Source of the DNA: Acanthamoeba castellanii str. Neff
Lineage: Eukaryota > Discosea > Longamoebia > Acanthamoebidae
NCBI RefSeq assembly: GCF_000313135.1
Contig: NW_004457342.1
Span: 112,729 to 176,728 of the forward strand
Direction of reading: 5' to 3'
DNA: 64,000 bases
The notes beneath the pieces are model-generated. The model was not told the DNA's origin and did no database searches. It worked only from the letters and a program-made list of their open reading frames with translations. Shown here one piece after another: positions 19,470 to 31,380 of the stretch. Position 1 is the stretch's first letter, and every line of letters begins with the position of its first letter. A program made the position numbers and the translations under genes.

Positions 19470-22400
19470 GAGGTGGCGCAGGTGTTCTCCTTTGGCAACA
19501 CCGTTGGTACTGTTCACTCCATTGCCCCCCCCCAACCAACGATTTAAAGTTGAATTTAACTTCAACGATTTATTTGTTGACGTAACCAGGTTCGCACGGC
19601 GCACCATGCCCCACTCCCAAGTTGGTATGTTGCCAACTCGTTTGTTTGAAGATCTTCTTATGGGTTCTACTCACCTCCTCCCCCTTCTCTTTGTTTCTTC
19701 TTCTCGCAGGTGGAGACGCAGTTCGGCAAGAGGCAGGTGAAGCAGGTCTCGGCCGGTCTGTACCAAACCTGGGCCACATCAGGTAACATGACGTGACGTG
19801 ATGCCTCTTCGTGCTGGCTCCAACGGAGCAGTTGCTCGTGTCTGCCTTACTAACACCACCCACAACCCGCTGCTGACCGACGTGTCGGTGTTCCCCATGG
19901 CGTGCACTCTCTGTACAGCCAACGGTGAATGCCACTTGTGGAAAGAGGGCACCAGCATGTCCGCGGATCTGCGAGCCCTCGCCACCAAGGAAAAGTGCGT
20001 GCAAGTGTCGTGCGGGCAGACCTACTCCGCGCTGCTCTTCGAATCCGGCGTGGTGCGCTCGCTCTCCTCCGTTCTCTCCTTCACTGCCCATCAACCCGGT
20101 TCCGTGTCGCTCACCGTGTCGCTCGGCGCGTTCACAGGGCAAGGTGTACAACTCGGGTCATTTGACCTCTCTGCCGCCCGTCCTTGAAACCGAAGACGAA
20201 AGCTCGGTCGTGATTAAGCAGGTACAGTGCAGCTCTCGTCTTCTTCTGAGCCGCCGATGTGTAACGCGATGGTTCGCTCTTCTGAATGTAGCGCGTCTCA
20301 CGCTGCACATTCACCCACCTCATACCTGTAGGTCGCCTGTGCTGATGACCACATCCTTGCCCTGCTCGAAGATGGCCGAGGTGACTCACAACTCTTTTGG
20401 CTATGCCATTTTCCCCTCTAGCTCCAATTGCTTTTTTTATTATTTACTTGTTTATTATTTATATAATTAGTGTGTATGTGCTCGAGTATGCCTGGCGCGA
20501 GGGAGTCCGACTGGCGGCTTTTGGACTTTGGTGGCAAGTCGGTGGCCAGCATCGCTGTCGGCCAGATGTACTCCGGTACGTAGTAGCCGTGTAAGTGTGC
20601 CACGCGGTGTCCCGTTCGAGGACCTTTTAGTGACGTCACCGCGTCTCCTCGCGCAGCTGCTGTCACCACCGATGGCGGCTTGTGGACTTTCGGCATCGGT
20701 CCGCTGGGTCACGCCATCAGTGTGAAACAGGTATGTGCGTACATTTCGTGTGAATCAAAGAATGGATGAAGAAGGTGAAGGAGTAGATCGCTGATTCCTT
20801 CCCACCAGGACCCTGAACAAGTGGAGGCCCTCAGAGGGAAAAAGGTGGTCGCCGTCGCGTGCGGGTCCTTCCACATGGGTTGCGTCACCGAATCGGGCGA
20901 ACTCTACACCTGGGGCTCATCCGTGTGGCACCAGCTGGGTGCGTACCTCACTGCGCCCCTTCCCTTCCCCTCTTCTTTCCACGAAGGTGGACAAGCCGCT
21001 CACATCACCATCATCGCGTGCTACTCTACTGCAGGCCACGGTGAGCGCAAGAACGTGGTGGAGCCACGACGTGTCACTGCGCTCGAGGGCAAGCGAGTCG
21101 TGGAGGTGTCCTGTGGCGCCTACCACACCGCCGTACGCACCGACGCCGGTCGCGTTTACACGTTCGGTGCCGGCTCTCTGGGCGCCCTCGGTATATTTTT
21201 CTCTCCCAAGCCCGCCACCGGTGGAGCCGAATGAGTGGACTCACCCCGAGAGGCGCCCACTCCTCTTGTGCAGGTCATGGCGATTTGGTCGACCAGGAGA
21301 TCCCGCGCTTGGTCGATTCGCTGGTCAATCGGTGCGTTCAGCACGTGTCCTGTGGCTGGTACCACACCACGGTGGTCGTGGGTATGGATCCCAACATCTC
21401 CCTGTTAAGGTACCGAACAACAGCAGCTCGCTCGAGAAAGAGCGTAAACCTCCCCCTTACTCACATTCTTACGACCAGGGATGAAATGGGCAAGCTGCTG
21501 CACGAGCAATCCGATTTTTTCGACATCGACGTTTACTGCGGGCAAGAGCCCGCCAAGCCACCGATTCGTGCGCACAAGGTATAACACTTCGCTGGTCCTC
21601 GGTTACGCGTAGTCTGCGGTGCGCCTGCCTAGGTCTGCTTGATTGGTGTTGACACCAGATCGCCTCTGTCCGTCAGGTGGTACTGGCGGCTCGGTGTCCG
21701 AAGCTCGCCGAGGTCCTTGCCGCCGACCCCGGCAAACAAGAACTGTACATCAGCGGAATGGACTCAGCCACGCTCGCCGAGTTTCTGCACTTTCTCTACA
21801 CGGATACCACGCGACAGGGCCTCGACGTAGGTACGGACCGCGACACCCACAACAAACCCCACGGCCGTCCGCTCTCCTCTGTCGCAGATCGTTTGTCGCT
21901 GACCTTGTACCGGAATCGATAGATATGCTGCTGAATCTGTTGAGCGTGGGCGTGGCCTACAACTCTGCCCTCTTACAGAAACGGTACGAACCGCACACAC
22001 CCCGACTATCGCACACGCACGCGCGCGTGTTGAGTGTTTTGAGTGCGTTATCGCTAAATTGCTCATGTTTTTTTATCTGCCTGCAGATGTGTCGAGTTGT
22101 TCCAGGATGAGCTTAGCCTCGACAACGTGCTCGCGCACTGGCGCAAAGTGCTCGACAAGCCCGAGCCCTGGGTGCTCGACTACAGGCAGATGCTGCACAA
22201 CGCCGTGGTGGGGTTCATCCTCCGGGAGGACAACCTACAGCTCCTGGCCACCAAGGACGTCGAAGCGCTCCAGGCGATGATGCCGCACGATCCGCGCCTG
22301 ACCAGCGCAGCGGAGGCGCAGTTGGTCAGGCGGCCCGACGGCCAACTGCTCGTCGATAGGCCGCTCAGCTCCAGCAGGGGCGCGCTGAGGGCCAGCCAGC

Positions 22401-25400
22401 AGAGGATCAGGCCCGACGAAGTGATAGAAGAAGAAGTAGCTACAGAAGAAGAGTTGGAAGAAGAGAAGAAGAAAGAAGAGAAAGAAGGGGAGGCGAAGGA
22501 GGCGAAGAAGGAAAGTGAAGAGAGCGAGGCGGCGGAGAACAAGGAAGAGCAGCAGCACGAAGTGGTTGAGTCGCTTAAGACGACCGACACACAGGAGGAA
22601 GTGGTGGAGGCCAAGGCCGAAGCCACCGAGGCCGAACCGCGGGCGAGGAGCCAGTGCGAGACCGAGGAGATCGCGAGATGGGAGGCAGAGACAGCGAACG
22701 AAGAGAAGGTGGCGCAAGAGACCAGCACGACGGCCGATGACGCGACGGAGCGCGACACTGAAACGAAAGAAGAAGAAGAAACCACCACGACCGAAACGGA
22801 GCAAGAACGGAACACAGGATCGAGTGGAAGCGAGGCCAGTACAAGTGCACCGCCAAGTGTTGAGAAGTCGAATCAGGAGGAGATCAAAGTGGAGGTGGTG
22901 GTGGTGGAGGAGGAGGAGCCGGAGGAGCCCACGACGTACACATTCCACACGGACCTGCAGCGGTTCGTCAAGTGCAGTCAGTTCGCCGATGTCACGTTCG
23001 CAGTCGAGGGCGAACTCATTCCGGCGCACAAGGTGCGTACACACACCCGGTGGCGGCCCAGCACTGCGATACGTACCGGTGTGCCCACCCACTTACTCAC
23101 TCATGTACTCTTCAGGCGATTCTATGCGGCCGGAGCGAGCACTTCCGCGCCATGTTCACTTCGGGCATGAGGGAGTCGCAGGTACCAACCATTGCCCCGC
23201 TGCTCCTCTGCTTGCGCGGGCCGAGAGGCCCATACACTGCTAAGCTATTGAATGTGCTGTGCTGTGCTGTGCTGTCGCCGGCAGGCTGAGGTGATCGACG
23301 TGCACGACATCACTCTGCCGGCCTTCAACGCGCTGCTCAACTACCTGTACTCAGGCGTCGTCGAAATCACCGAGGACAACGTGGTGGAGCTGCTCATGAT
23401 CTCCAACCAGTACACGCTCACGCACCTCCAGGAGCAGTGCGAGTGCTACGTCGAAAAGGGAATCTACAAGGACAACGCCGCCTACATCCTCGAGATGGCG
23501 CATCGGTATCAAACGCACCACCTGCGCACCATCGCCATGAACTACATGCTCCAGCAGGTACGTCGCTAGCTGCGCCAGGCCGCCCTTGGAGGGAAGAAGA
23601 TTGCCTTCGCAGTGTCCTAACGACGCGTCGTCCGCGGTGGGTGCGGGGAAAAAATAATCGACAGAGGGACCACGTGATGCGCACCGAAGGGTTCCAAGAG
23701 CTGTCCGACGAGCTGTTGCAAGAGTTCAAGTCGAACGGTGCGTGAACCTGCCCTCAGCTCTTCTTTTTTTCTTTTACCCACGGGTTGTGTGGCTGACCAT
23801 GACTTAAGTGGCCTGTGCCAAGAACTGCAAGGCGACGGGGACTGGCGCGTCGAAGGGGTACGAAGGCGAGACGGCCTTCTTCAAGATCGAGGTACACACC
23901 ACCACCACCTACGCGCTTGTGCTTCGTCCGCCGGGGCGACGCAGTGCGTGGCCACCACTGGAGGTGCTTACCCCGCAAATGCCCGCGGTGAACGCGCGCA
24001 GGCCTTTGACGAGTTTGGCAACAAGTGCGCACGCGGGGGCGAGAACTTCAAGGTCCAGATCCTCGAGGAGACGCCCGCCGAGCGAGCGGTGCGCAAGAGG
24101 CGCGAGGCCGAGGCGAAGCGGAAGGTCGCGGAGGCGCAAAAGACCACCGCAACGACGTGCACCGTCACACCTGACACCGCCGCCCCGGGCGACACCACCA
24201 CGACCGCGGCCGTAGAGGAGACGTCCGACACCGCCGCGGCCCAGGCGGGAGAATACAAGAGCGGCGCGGAAGAGAAGGAGGCGACGAAAGAGAAACTCGA
24301 GGCGGAGGAAGAGAAGGAGAAGAAGAACGAAGGAGAAGAAGAAGAAGTGGAGGAAGAGGGGGTTGATAGCGAGAAGGAGGAAGAGGACTATCGGAACAGG
24401 AAGCCGATCGTTGACGCCGAGGCCGGCGAAGAGGAGCAGCAGCACGAAACGCAATGGTTGGCGTACCACGATGACGAGTTCTGGGTATGCGAAGAATGCA
24501 CGCTGCTCAACTCCAAGGTTCGTTCCTGTATCGTGTGCGGTGGTGCGTGCGGTGGTGCGTGCGTGGCACAACAAAGCTCCATTTATTTATTTATTCCCTG
24601 ATTGTCTGCAGACGTTGACGTGCGCGGTCTGCGATGCGGCTCGGCCTGTGGTGACCAATTCCGGCTCCTCCAAGTGGATTCGGGCGGTGCACCTGTTGGG
24701 CAACAACGACGGCTCCTACCTGGTCCTCGACCTCTCCTCCGCGCATCGCCTATTCATCTCCTCCCTCCTCATCACCATCTCCTCCTGGCGCTGTAGGTGA
24801 GCTATGTGGCGCTGCGGTCGGGACGGTATTCCCTGCACATCAAGCTGGGCGATGAGCCCATCGCCGGGTCGCCCTATTTCCTGCGCGTCGAGCCTGGTAC
24901 CCGCCAATTCTAACATTTATTTTATCATAATAATAATAATAATATAATTCAAGTACTATTATTATTATTATTATATTTATGTATGTTTACTGTATTTTGG
25001 CTGCAGCGTACGCCGCGAGCCAATGCACAGCGGACGGCGAGGGTCTGCGACGAGTGGAGATCGACAACGAGACCACCTTCACGATCCAGGCGCGCGACAT
25101 GTTCGGCCGCCCCATCCGCGCGGGCTCGAAGTGGTTCGTCGTCCGCCTCTCCCACCAGGAGGAGTCCGCCAACTCGCACATGGACTGGAAGGCGGACAAG
25201 GGCATGGTGACCGACAACAACGACGGCACCTACACGGCCCGCTACACGCAACGCCAGGTGGGCAAGTTCTACGTGAGCGTGCTGCTGGGCCACATGCACA
25301 TCAGCGGCAGCCCGTTCACGGTGCGGGCCGTGTCGACCGTCGCGCACGCGGCCAACTGCGTGGCCTTTGGCGACGGGCTCGAGCGGGCCGTCATCGGCCG

Positions 25401-27447
25401 CCCGGCCGCGTTCACCATCCAGGCCAAGGACCGGTACCGACCCCACGCCCCACCTCTCTGTCTGTCCCTCTATATGACACGTCAGCATTCCTGTCGACTA
25501 ACCAAACGTTGCGCACAGGCAGGACAACCCGCTGGACAAGGGCGGCGACAAGTTTGTGATCGTCATCACGAGGACCACCGACCAAGGCTCTGCTGACGAC
25601 GTCAATGGCGACAACGACAACGACGACGACGTGCGGTCGCTGCTGGCATCGCTGCCTGTCGGTGGGCCACCACCCGCGCCGGCGAAGGCTCGGCCCACCC
25701 GCGCCGTAGCCGTCCAGGACAGCTCCGCCTTCGCTGGTGGTCTCGGCCAGCTCCGGCACAAGCTCGCGGACGACGAGCAAGCGGCGCCGATGGTTGACGA
25801 CGGTGCGGGCGACGCCGCGGCCGGGGCGACGGCAACACCGGCCTCGGCTCAGCTGCCGCGTACGTTCCGGCGCGCGCAGCGGCGCAACCGCGACGCGCTC
25901 AGTCCGTCGCCCCAGCCGGCCGACGAGGGCGGCGACGGATCGACGTCGCCAGAGGAAAACGAGAAGGAAAACGAGAAGGAAAAGGAACTAGAAGAACACC
26001 CACACACGAAGACCAAGAGAGAGTCGAAGGAGAGTGAGGAGGATAGCGAGGAGGGGAGTGAAGAGGAGGGCGAGGAGGAAAAGGAGGGAAGAAGAAAGCG
26101 GAACCTGTTGGATGTCGACTCCAACGCCACCACCGTGGCGAGCACGCGCCGTCCGCTTCCTCCGCCGGCTGTCATCCAATCTCGAATCAGCAAAGCTGGT
26201 ACCGTGTGTCGTGTCGTTGGTCGTGTCGTTGGTCGTGTCGTGTCGTGTCGTGTCGTGTGTGTCGTGTTGTGGTATTGAGCTGACATCCAATTCGTGCATT
26301 TTATTTTGGTCGTCAGCCGAGGCCAGCCAGCGGGAATTCAACATCACCGTCGAGGACCAGGGCGTCGGGGTACGTTTTGGCCCAAACAAACGGCCGCTCG
26401 CTGGCCTTACATCTCGCCTCGGCTCTTAACCCGTGGCGGCGGTGGTGGTGATGACGCGTCTCACAGGTGTACCTCGTGCACTACACCGTCAAGGAGGCCT
26501 CCGACTCGTACCGGATTCACATTCTCCACAACAATCAGCACATCCTCGTACGCGCCCTCTTCCCCTGATGATGATGATGATGACGATGATGATGATGACT
26601 ATTGGCCTGACCGGTTCTTCTCCGCGCGCAGGGGAGCCCGTTCGCGTTGGCAAACGTGACGGAGGCGCCGCAGCCGACGAGTCAGCAGCTCGGCCAGACC
26701 GAGCCGCAGTCGACCTCGTTCCTCGCCTTTATCGAAGCTGAGGCCGGCGGCGGCCGTCCGGCCTCGCGCAAGGGCCGCGGGCCGCGCCGACCGGGGAGCA
26801 AGAGCTCAACAACGACCACGACGACGACGCCCTTGGCAGCAGATCTGGACACGCCGGCGGCCGCGGCCGACGCGTCGGGCGAAGAAAAGGGCGACAGTGG
26901 CTGGGACGTCACGCCGCACCGGTCGGAAGGCGAGGAAGTGAAGACGGAGGCGGAGGCGGAGACGGAGGCGCCGGTGGTCGACGAAGGGCAGGTGGCGGCT
27001 CCGTTGGGCTTCACGGTCTGCTGGGAGAGCACGGCCGTCTCGACGTTCGAGACGACCGACACATCGTCGCCCTTCTTCCGCCCGTCGTTCACCTTCACCC
27101 CGGCGGCGAGCGACCCGGCCAGCACCGACGCCACACCAACGACCACCGAGGGGACGGCTCTCTTCTCGCCTTCGCCGAGCGCCTCACCGTCGCCGACGCC
27201 GGCCTCGCCGTTCGGGTCACCCTTCTCTTCGCCCGCGTCGACGTCGCCGTTCACCGGCTTCAGCCCGTTCAGCGCTGCATCGACCTCTTCGCTCACCCCG
27301 TCGTTGACCACAACAACCGCGACGACCTCGCCATCATCGGGCCTCTCGCCCGTGGCCAAGGCACGCGCTGCGGGCAAGCGCTCCGCCGCCACGCGCACCA
27401 AGGCCAAGCCCGCCGCCGCCTCCCCGCCATCGCGCATCGAGTTTTGA
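19470..27447 (+). CDS. Giant RCC1 / double BTB / RanBP2 zinc finger / filamin-repeat protein
   Basis: A multi-exon scaffold-type protein. Order: RCC1 beta-propeller repeats (about 19470-21410, e.g. VVAVACGSFHMGCVTESGEL and VVEVSCGAYHTAV); BTB domain 1 (about 21490-22000); an acidic Glu/Lys coiled-coil segment (22420-22920); BTB domain 2 with BACK-like sequel (about 22950-23560: FADVTFAVEGELIPAHK, LLNYLYSGVVEIT). Then filamin repeat 1, split by an acidic insert that includes a RanBP2-type zinc finger (WVCEECTLLNSK + LTCAVCDAA, C-x2-C...C-x2-C). Filamin repeat 2 is intact (25010-25345). Filamin repeat 3 is split by a long charged insert (25580-26200). The tail is Ser/Thr/Pro-rich, with a TGA ending at 27447. 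BTB domains suggest a Cullin-3 adaptor and filamin repeats suggest actin or receptor partners; both are inference. The N-terminus is unresolved: no in-frame ATG just upstream of EVAQVFSFG, so a 5' exon is probably missing. Most introns are under 150 nt. Confidence 0.82.
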
Positions 27448-27502
27448 TTGAATCGTTCGTTTGCTGTGTTGTGTCAACAGCCAAACAATATTGTTTCCAC
27501 AT

Positions 27503-30500
27503 TCAGAGCTTGGCTTCGGTGGTGTTGTTGGTGATGCGCTGGTAGAGGTCCTTGGTCAGCGGCACGAAGGCGCCCTTGAGGTCGTCCCGGAAGTAGAGCT
27601 CGTCGTCGGTGATGACGTGCGGGTTGAAGCCCTGCTCGACGAGCTCGGTCTTCTTGTGCTTGAAGGTGCCCGTCACGTCCATGGCCGCCGTGGTCACGCG
27701 TACGAAGAGCGGAGCGGCGTAGAGCGGCAGCTCCGTCCTCACCAGTTTGTAGAGGGCGGCCATGTCAAACGTGGCCCGGTCCACGGGGATGATGCAGGCC
27801 ATGCCAGCACGACCGTCCTGTGCGCCGATGCGGTTGGTGAGGCACACACATGACACCACGCACCACCACACACGCACACGCACACGCACACGCACGCACG
27901 CACGCACAGCAGAGTGGTGTACCTTGTGCGGGACTTTGACGCCGTAGACGTTACATTCCTGGACGCCGACGTTGCCGGTGGTGATCACCTCGGCCACCTC
28001 GGTCGTGGCGACGTTCTCGCCCTTCCATCGGAACGTGTCGCCGATCCGGTCCACAAAGTACACGTAGCCCTCCTGCCCAGGTACCACATTAGACCGACCG
28101 TGTGGTGTGTGTCGGTGTGTGCGGTGTGTGCGGTGTGTGATGTGTGCGGGTGAAGGAGGAGAGGCGAAACCCGATCGATGCGGAGGAGGTCTCCGGTTCT
28201 GAACCACATGTCACCCTTGGTGAATACATCGCGCAGGACCTAACCAACACGACCCACCTCTGGTGAGTCCAACCAAACCTTGTGTGTGTGTGTGTGTTCC
28301 CCAAAGGCCTCCGTTACCTTCTTCTCTGTCGCAGACGAATCGGTATAGCCCTGCGTCGTGTGCGGTGTGCGTCGTGTGTTGCGTCGTGTCACCAACTATC
28401 ATTCCAACCCACGAGAGCACCCGAACTGGCCCAAAGCACGTGTATGTGTCGTACCAGGAACTGGCGCAGAGGGTCGTCGGGCTTGATGTTGCCCAGCATC
28501 TCGCCGATCTCGTTCTGCTCGCACTCTACACTCAGACATCGAACGTGCGGATACGTGTGAGGTGCGCCCAGGAAGCAGCGGCCCAGCGGCGCAGTGCTCT
28601 CTTCAAGTCGATCAGTGTGCACGGCCGTACCGAGGCAGAAGCCGGTCTTGGGGTCTCTGACGGGCATCTCCGATTCGACGTCGAACTTGACCAGGCGCCC
28701 GGGGTGCACCATGCGGATGAGGGGCGAGAGGTAGCCCACGGCGCCCACCTTGTTGAAGCTGTTCAGCAGCGCCACGTTGCCCTCCGTCGCAGCGTAGAAC
28801 TCGCCTTCGACCCAGCAGACAACCCCCCGGAGGTCAGCACATTGTGCCGCGGTCGTGTGCGTGTGCGGTCGTGTGTGTGCGTGTGCGTGTGTGTGTGCGT
28901 GTGCGTGTGTGTGTGCGTGTGTGTGTGCGCGCGCGCGTGGTGAGTGCATGTGCGTGTGCGTGGTGAGTACGTGTACCGATCTGGGGAATATTGAAGCGCT
29001 TCTGGAACTCGGCCCAAATGTCGGGGCGGAGGCCGTTGCCGATTGCCAGACGCAGCCTGCCGGACACACGCAGACAAAAGCGGATTAGCGGATACCACGG
29101 CACGAGCTGTAGTGTGGTGTGGTGTGGTGACTCTCAATTGGGTGGGCGGGCTGCTGCGTTCGTACTGGTGCTGGGAGTCCGAGGGCTTGGGCGGGTGCGA
29201 GAGCAGATAGCGACATAGCTCGCCAATGTACTGAAACACGGTCGCCCTAACCACACACACAACACACACACACACACGACACACACACACGCCACACACA
29301 CGATTATGTTGTGATGTGGCGCTGGAACCCAAGTGTGCTGACGTACTTGTGGGTGGCGATGTCCTCCCAGAAGCTGTTGGCCGAGAACTTGCGGCGCAGA
29401 ATCAGCGTGCCCATGCCGTTCCTGCGAATAGGCGTATCCAGGCATGGAGCACACAAGAGAAAAGGAAAAAGAAAGAAATGAAGAAAGAAAGAAAGAAAGA
29501 AAGAATCGCTACCAGGTGGTGCTCACGCCGATGAGGGTGGCGGCGGAGTGGTAGAGCGGCAGCGCCGTGTAGAGCCTGTCGTTCTCCCCGACGTCCATCA
29601 GGTCCACAAAGCCGAGTCCCGCAGTCAGGAACTTGAGGTGCGAAACCAGAGCCGCCTTGGGCGCTCCCGTGGTGCCGCTGGAGCCATAGATACCACCACG
29701 CATGAGCTCAAGTGTGCGTGTGCGTGTGAGTGCGTGTGCGGCTGTGTGCGTGTGCGCGTGCGTGTGCGCGTGCGTGTGCGTGTGTGCGTGTGTGCGTGTG
29801 TTACGTGCCTCGTGTAGATGTAGAAGAGCTTGTCGGTGGCCGAAGTGTTGGCCCGGAAAGAGCGCGGAATGGCGGTGGTGTTGTTGCTGACGGCCAGGAG
29901 GCTGTCCAGATCGAACAGATTCCCCTCCGGAGCAGGACCGCCGCACGAGTACCACTTGCCGCCCAAGTCGCTCACCAACTCGCGCGAAATCACGTCCATG
30001 TGCTCGTGACCGACAAAGTAGTGCGTGGCCTTGCACACCGCCATCGAGTGACGCAACACCTGACAAGATCGGTGGTGGTGGTTCGCGAACAACGGTGATG
30101 AGGTGGTGTTGTGTGCAGGCAAAGAAAAGAAATCAAAGAAGAGAGAGAGAGAGGTTTGATGATTGTGTGTACGTGGCCGCGCAGGTTGGTGTTGATGAGC
30201 GAAGTCAGGACGCCGATCTTGGTCATCCCCAGCCTGTCGATCGAAAAGACAACCGTTAGCTAATGGATGAAGTAGGAGCTGTACAAGTAAGGCGCGAATG
30301 GAGACGGTGCGTACCACATGAAGATGAACTCGGGTCGGTTGTCCATCATCAGCGCAACGACGTCCTTCTCCTTGAGCCCGATGGATAGGGCCCAGTTGGC
30401 GACTGGAGTAGCACAGAGCCAATTAATTTCAAGACAGCGAAACACACACGCACGCGCACGCGCACACGCACGCTCCTCACCTTTGTTGGACTCGGCTTCG

Positions 30501-31180
30501 ACTTCGGCGTAGGTGTAGCTCACCTTGGTGTTGCTCACCTTGGTGTTGCGGGTCAGATGGTCTTGCTTGTCGACAAACACGATGGCCTCCTTGTTGGGGT
30601 GGGCCTGGAGCACCGCGTTGAACATGTCGGCCACGGTCTGTTTGTTCTTGAGCGCCGAGTCCACCTTCCGCTTCACCTGCAGTCGTCATGGACGAGAGCA
30701 AAAGCGCGGGTGTTGAGTGTTGAACCAGTCTACATGTAGAGGAGGAGTGAAGCAAAGGCCTTTGACGCACCCGAGCGAGGCGCATGATGGTCCCGAAGTC
30801 CTTGCTAAGGTCGGGGCTCATGGAGTTGAGGTAGGCATAGCTGTTGGGGTGCGCCGGTGTGGAGGAGGGGTCAAGGCCAGCTCAGTGCGAACAGATGAGG
30901 GGCCTCAGAAAAAGAGGAAAGGTGGGTCGTACCCGAGGGCGGCCGACACGCCCAGGCCAGCCAGAGCAGCTTGCTTCGCTGTCACGCTGCGCACTACATG
31001 TAGGGAAAACAAAAACAAAAGCCTGTTCATTAAACCTCACAAATCTCGAAGCTGGGGCACAGGGCTCCTATTTAATCGAGATGAGAAGCTTTGGTGAACA
31101 AAGCAAAGAAGGGAAAACGTACGCCATTCAGGAAGGACAGACGAAGAAGAGGGAGCGGCGCTACCACCGCGACTCGCCAT
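27503..31180 (-). CDS. Fatty acid transport protein / very-long-chain acyl-CoA synthetase (SLC27-like)
   Basis: Activates long or very long fatty acids to acyl-CoA using ATP and can drive their uptake. The start is the ATG at 31180 ([10 protein letters not shown]). A short leader and a hydrophobic segment ([20 protein letters not shown] across an intron) suggest a membrane-anchored N-terminus. The adenylate-forming domain follows: [25 protein letters not shown], the P-loop [13 protein letters not shown] (split by an intron near 29690-29820), FYAATEGN, and the FATP/VLACS signature [16 protein letters not shown] with ATTEVAEV near 28070-27980. The C-terminus is [12 protein letters not shown] and the stop is TGA at 27503. 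Many short introns, some CA/GT-rich. Its stop lies 55 bp from that of the convergent filamin-type gene, so the 3' UTRs probably overlap. Confidence 0.9.
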
Positions 31181-31380
31181 GATCGTTTGCCTTTTGCTCG
31201 CCTTGATAGAAACAAGTCAACTGGAGGAAAAAACGTTTTCCCTATGCTTTTCCTTTTTTGGTCCACCGCACGCACCACCGCACACGCACACACGCGCAGA
31301 GGCGTGCCAAACTTGCAAGAGCCAACATGTTTATTGCAGCCATGGCCCTGGGTGGCTGGTGCCAAGGGGGGAGAGAGAGA

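Noticed and set aside
22235..23092. Minus-strand Leu/Arg-rich open frame
   Set aside because: Antisense shadow of the Glu/Lys-rich segment of the RCC1/filamin protein.
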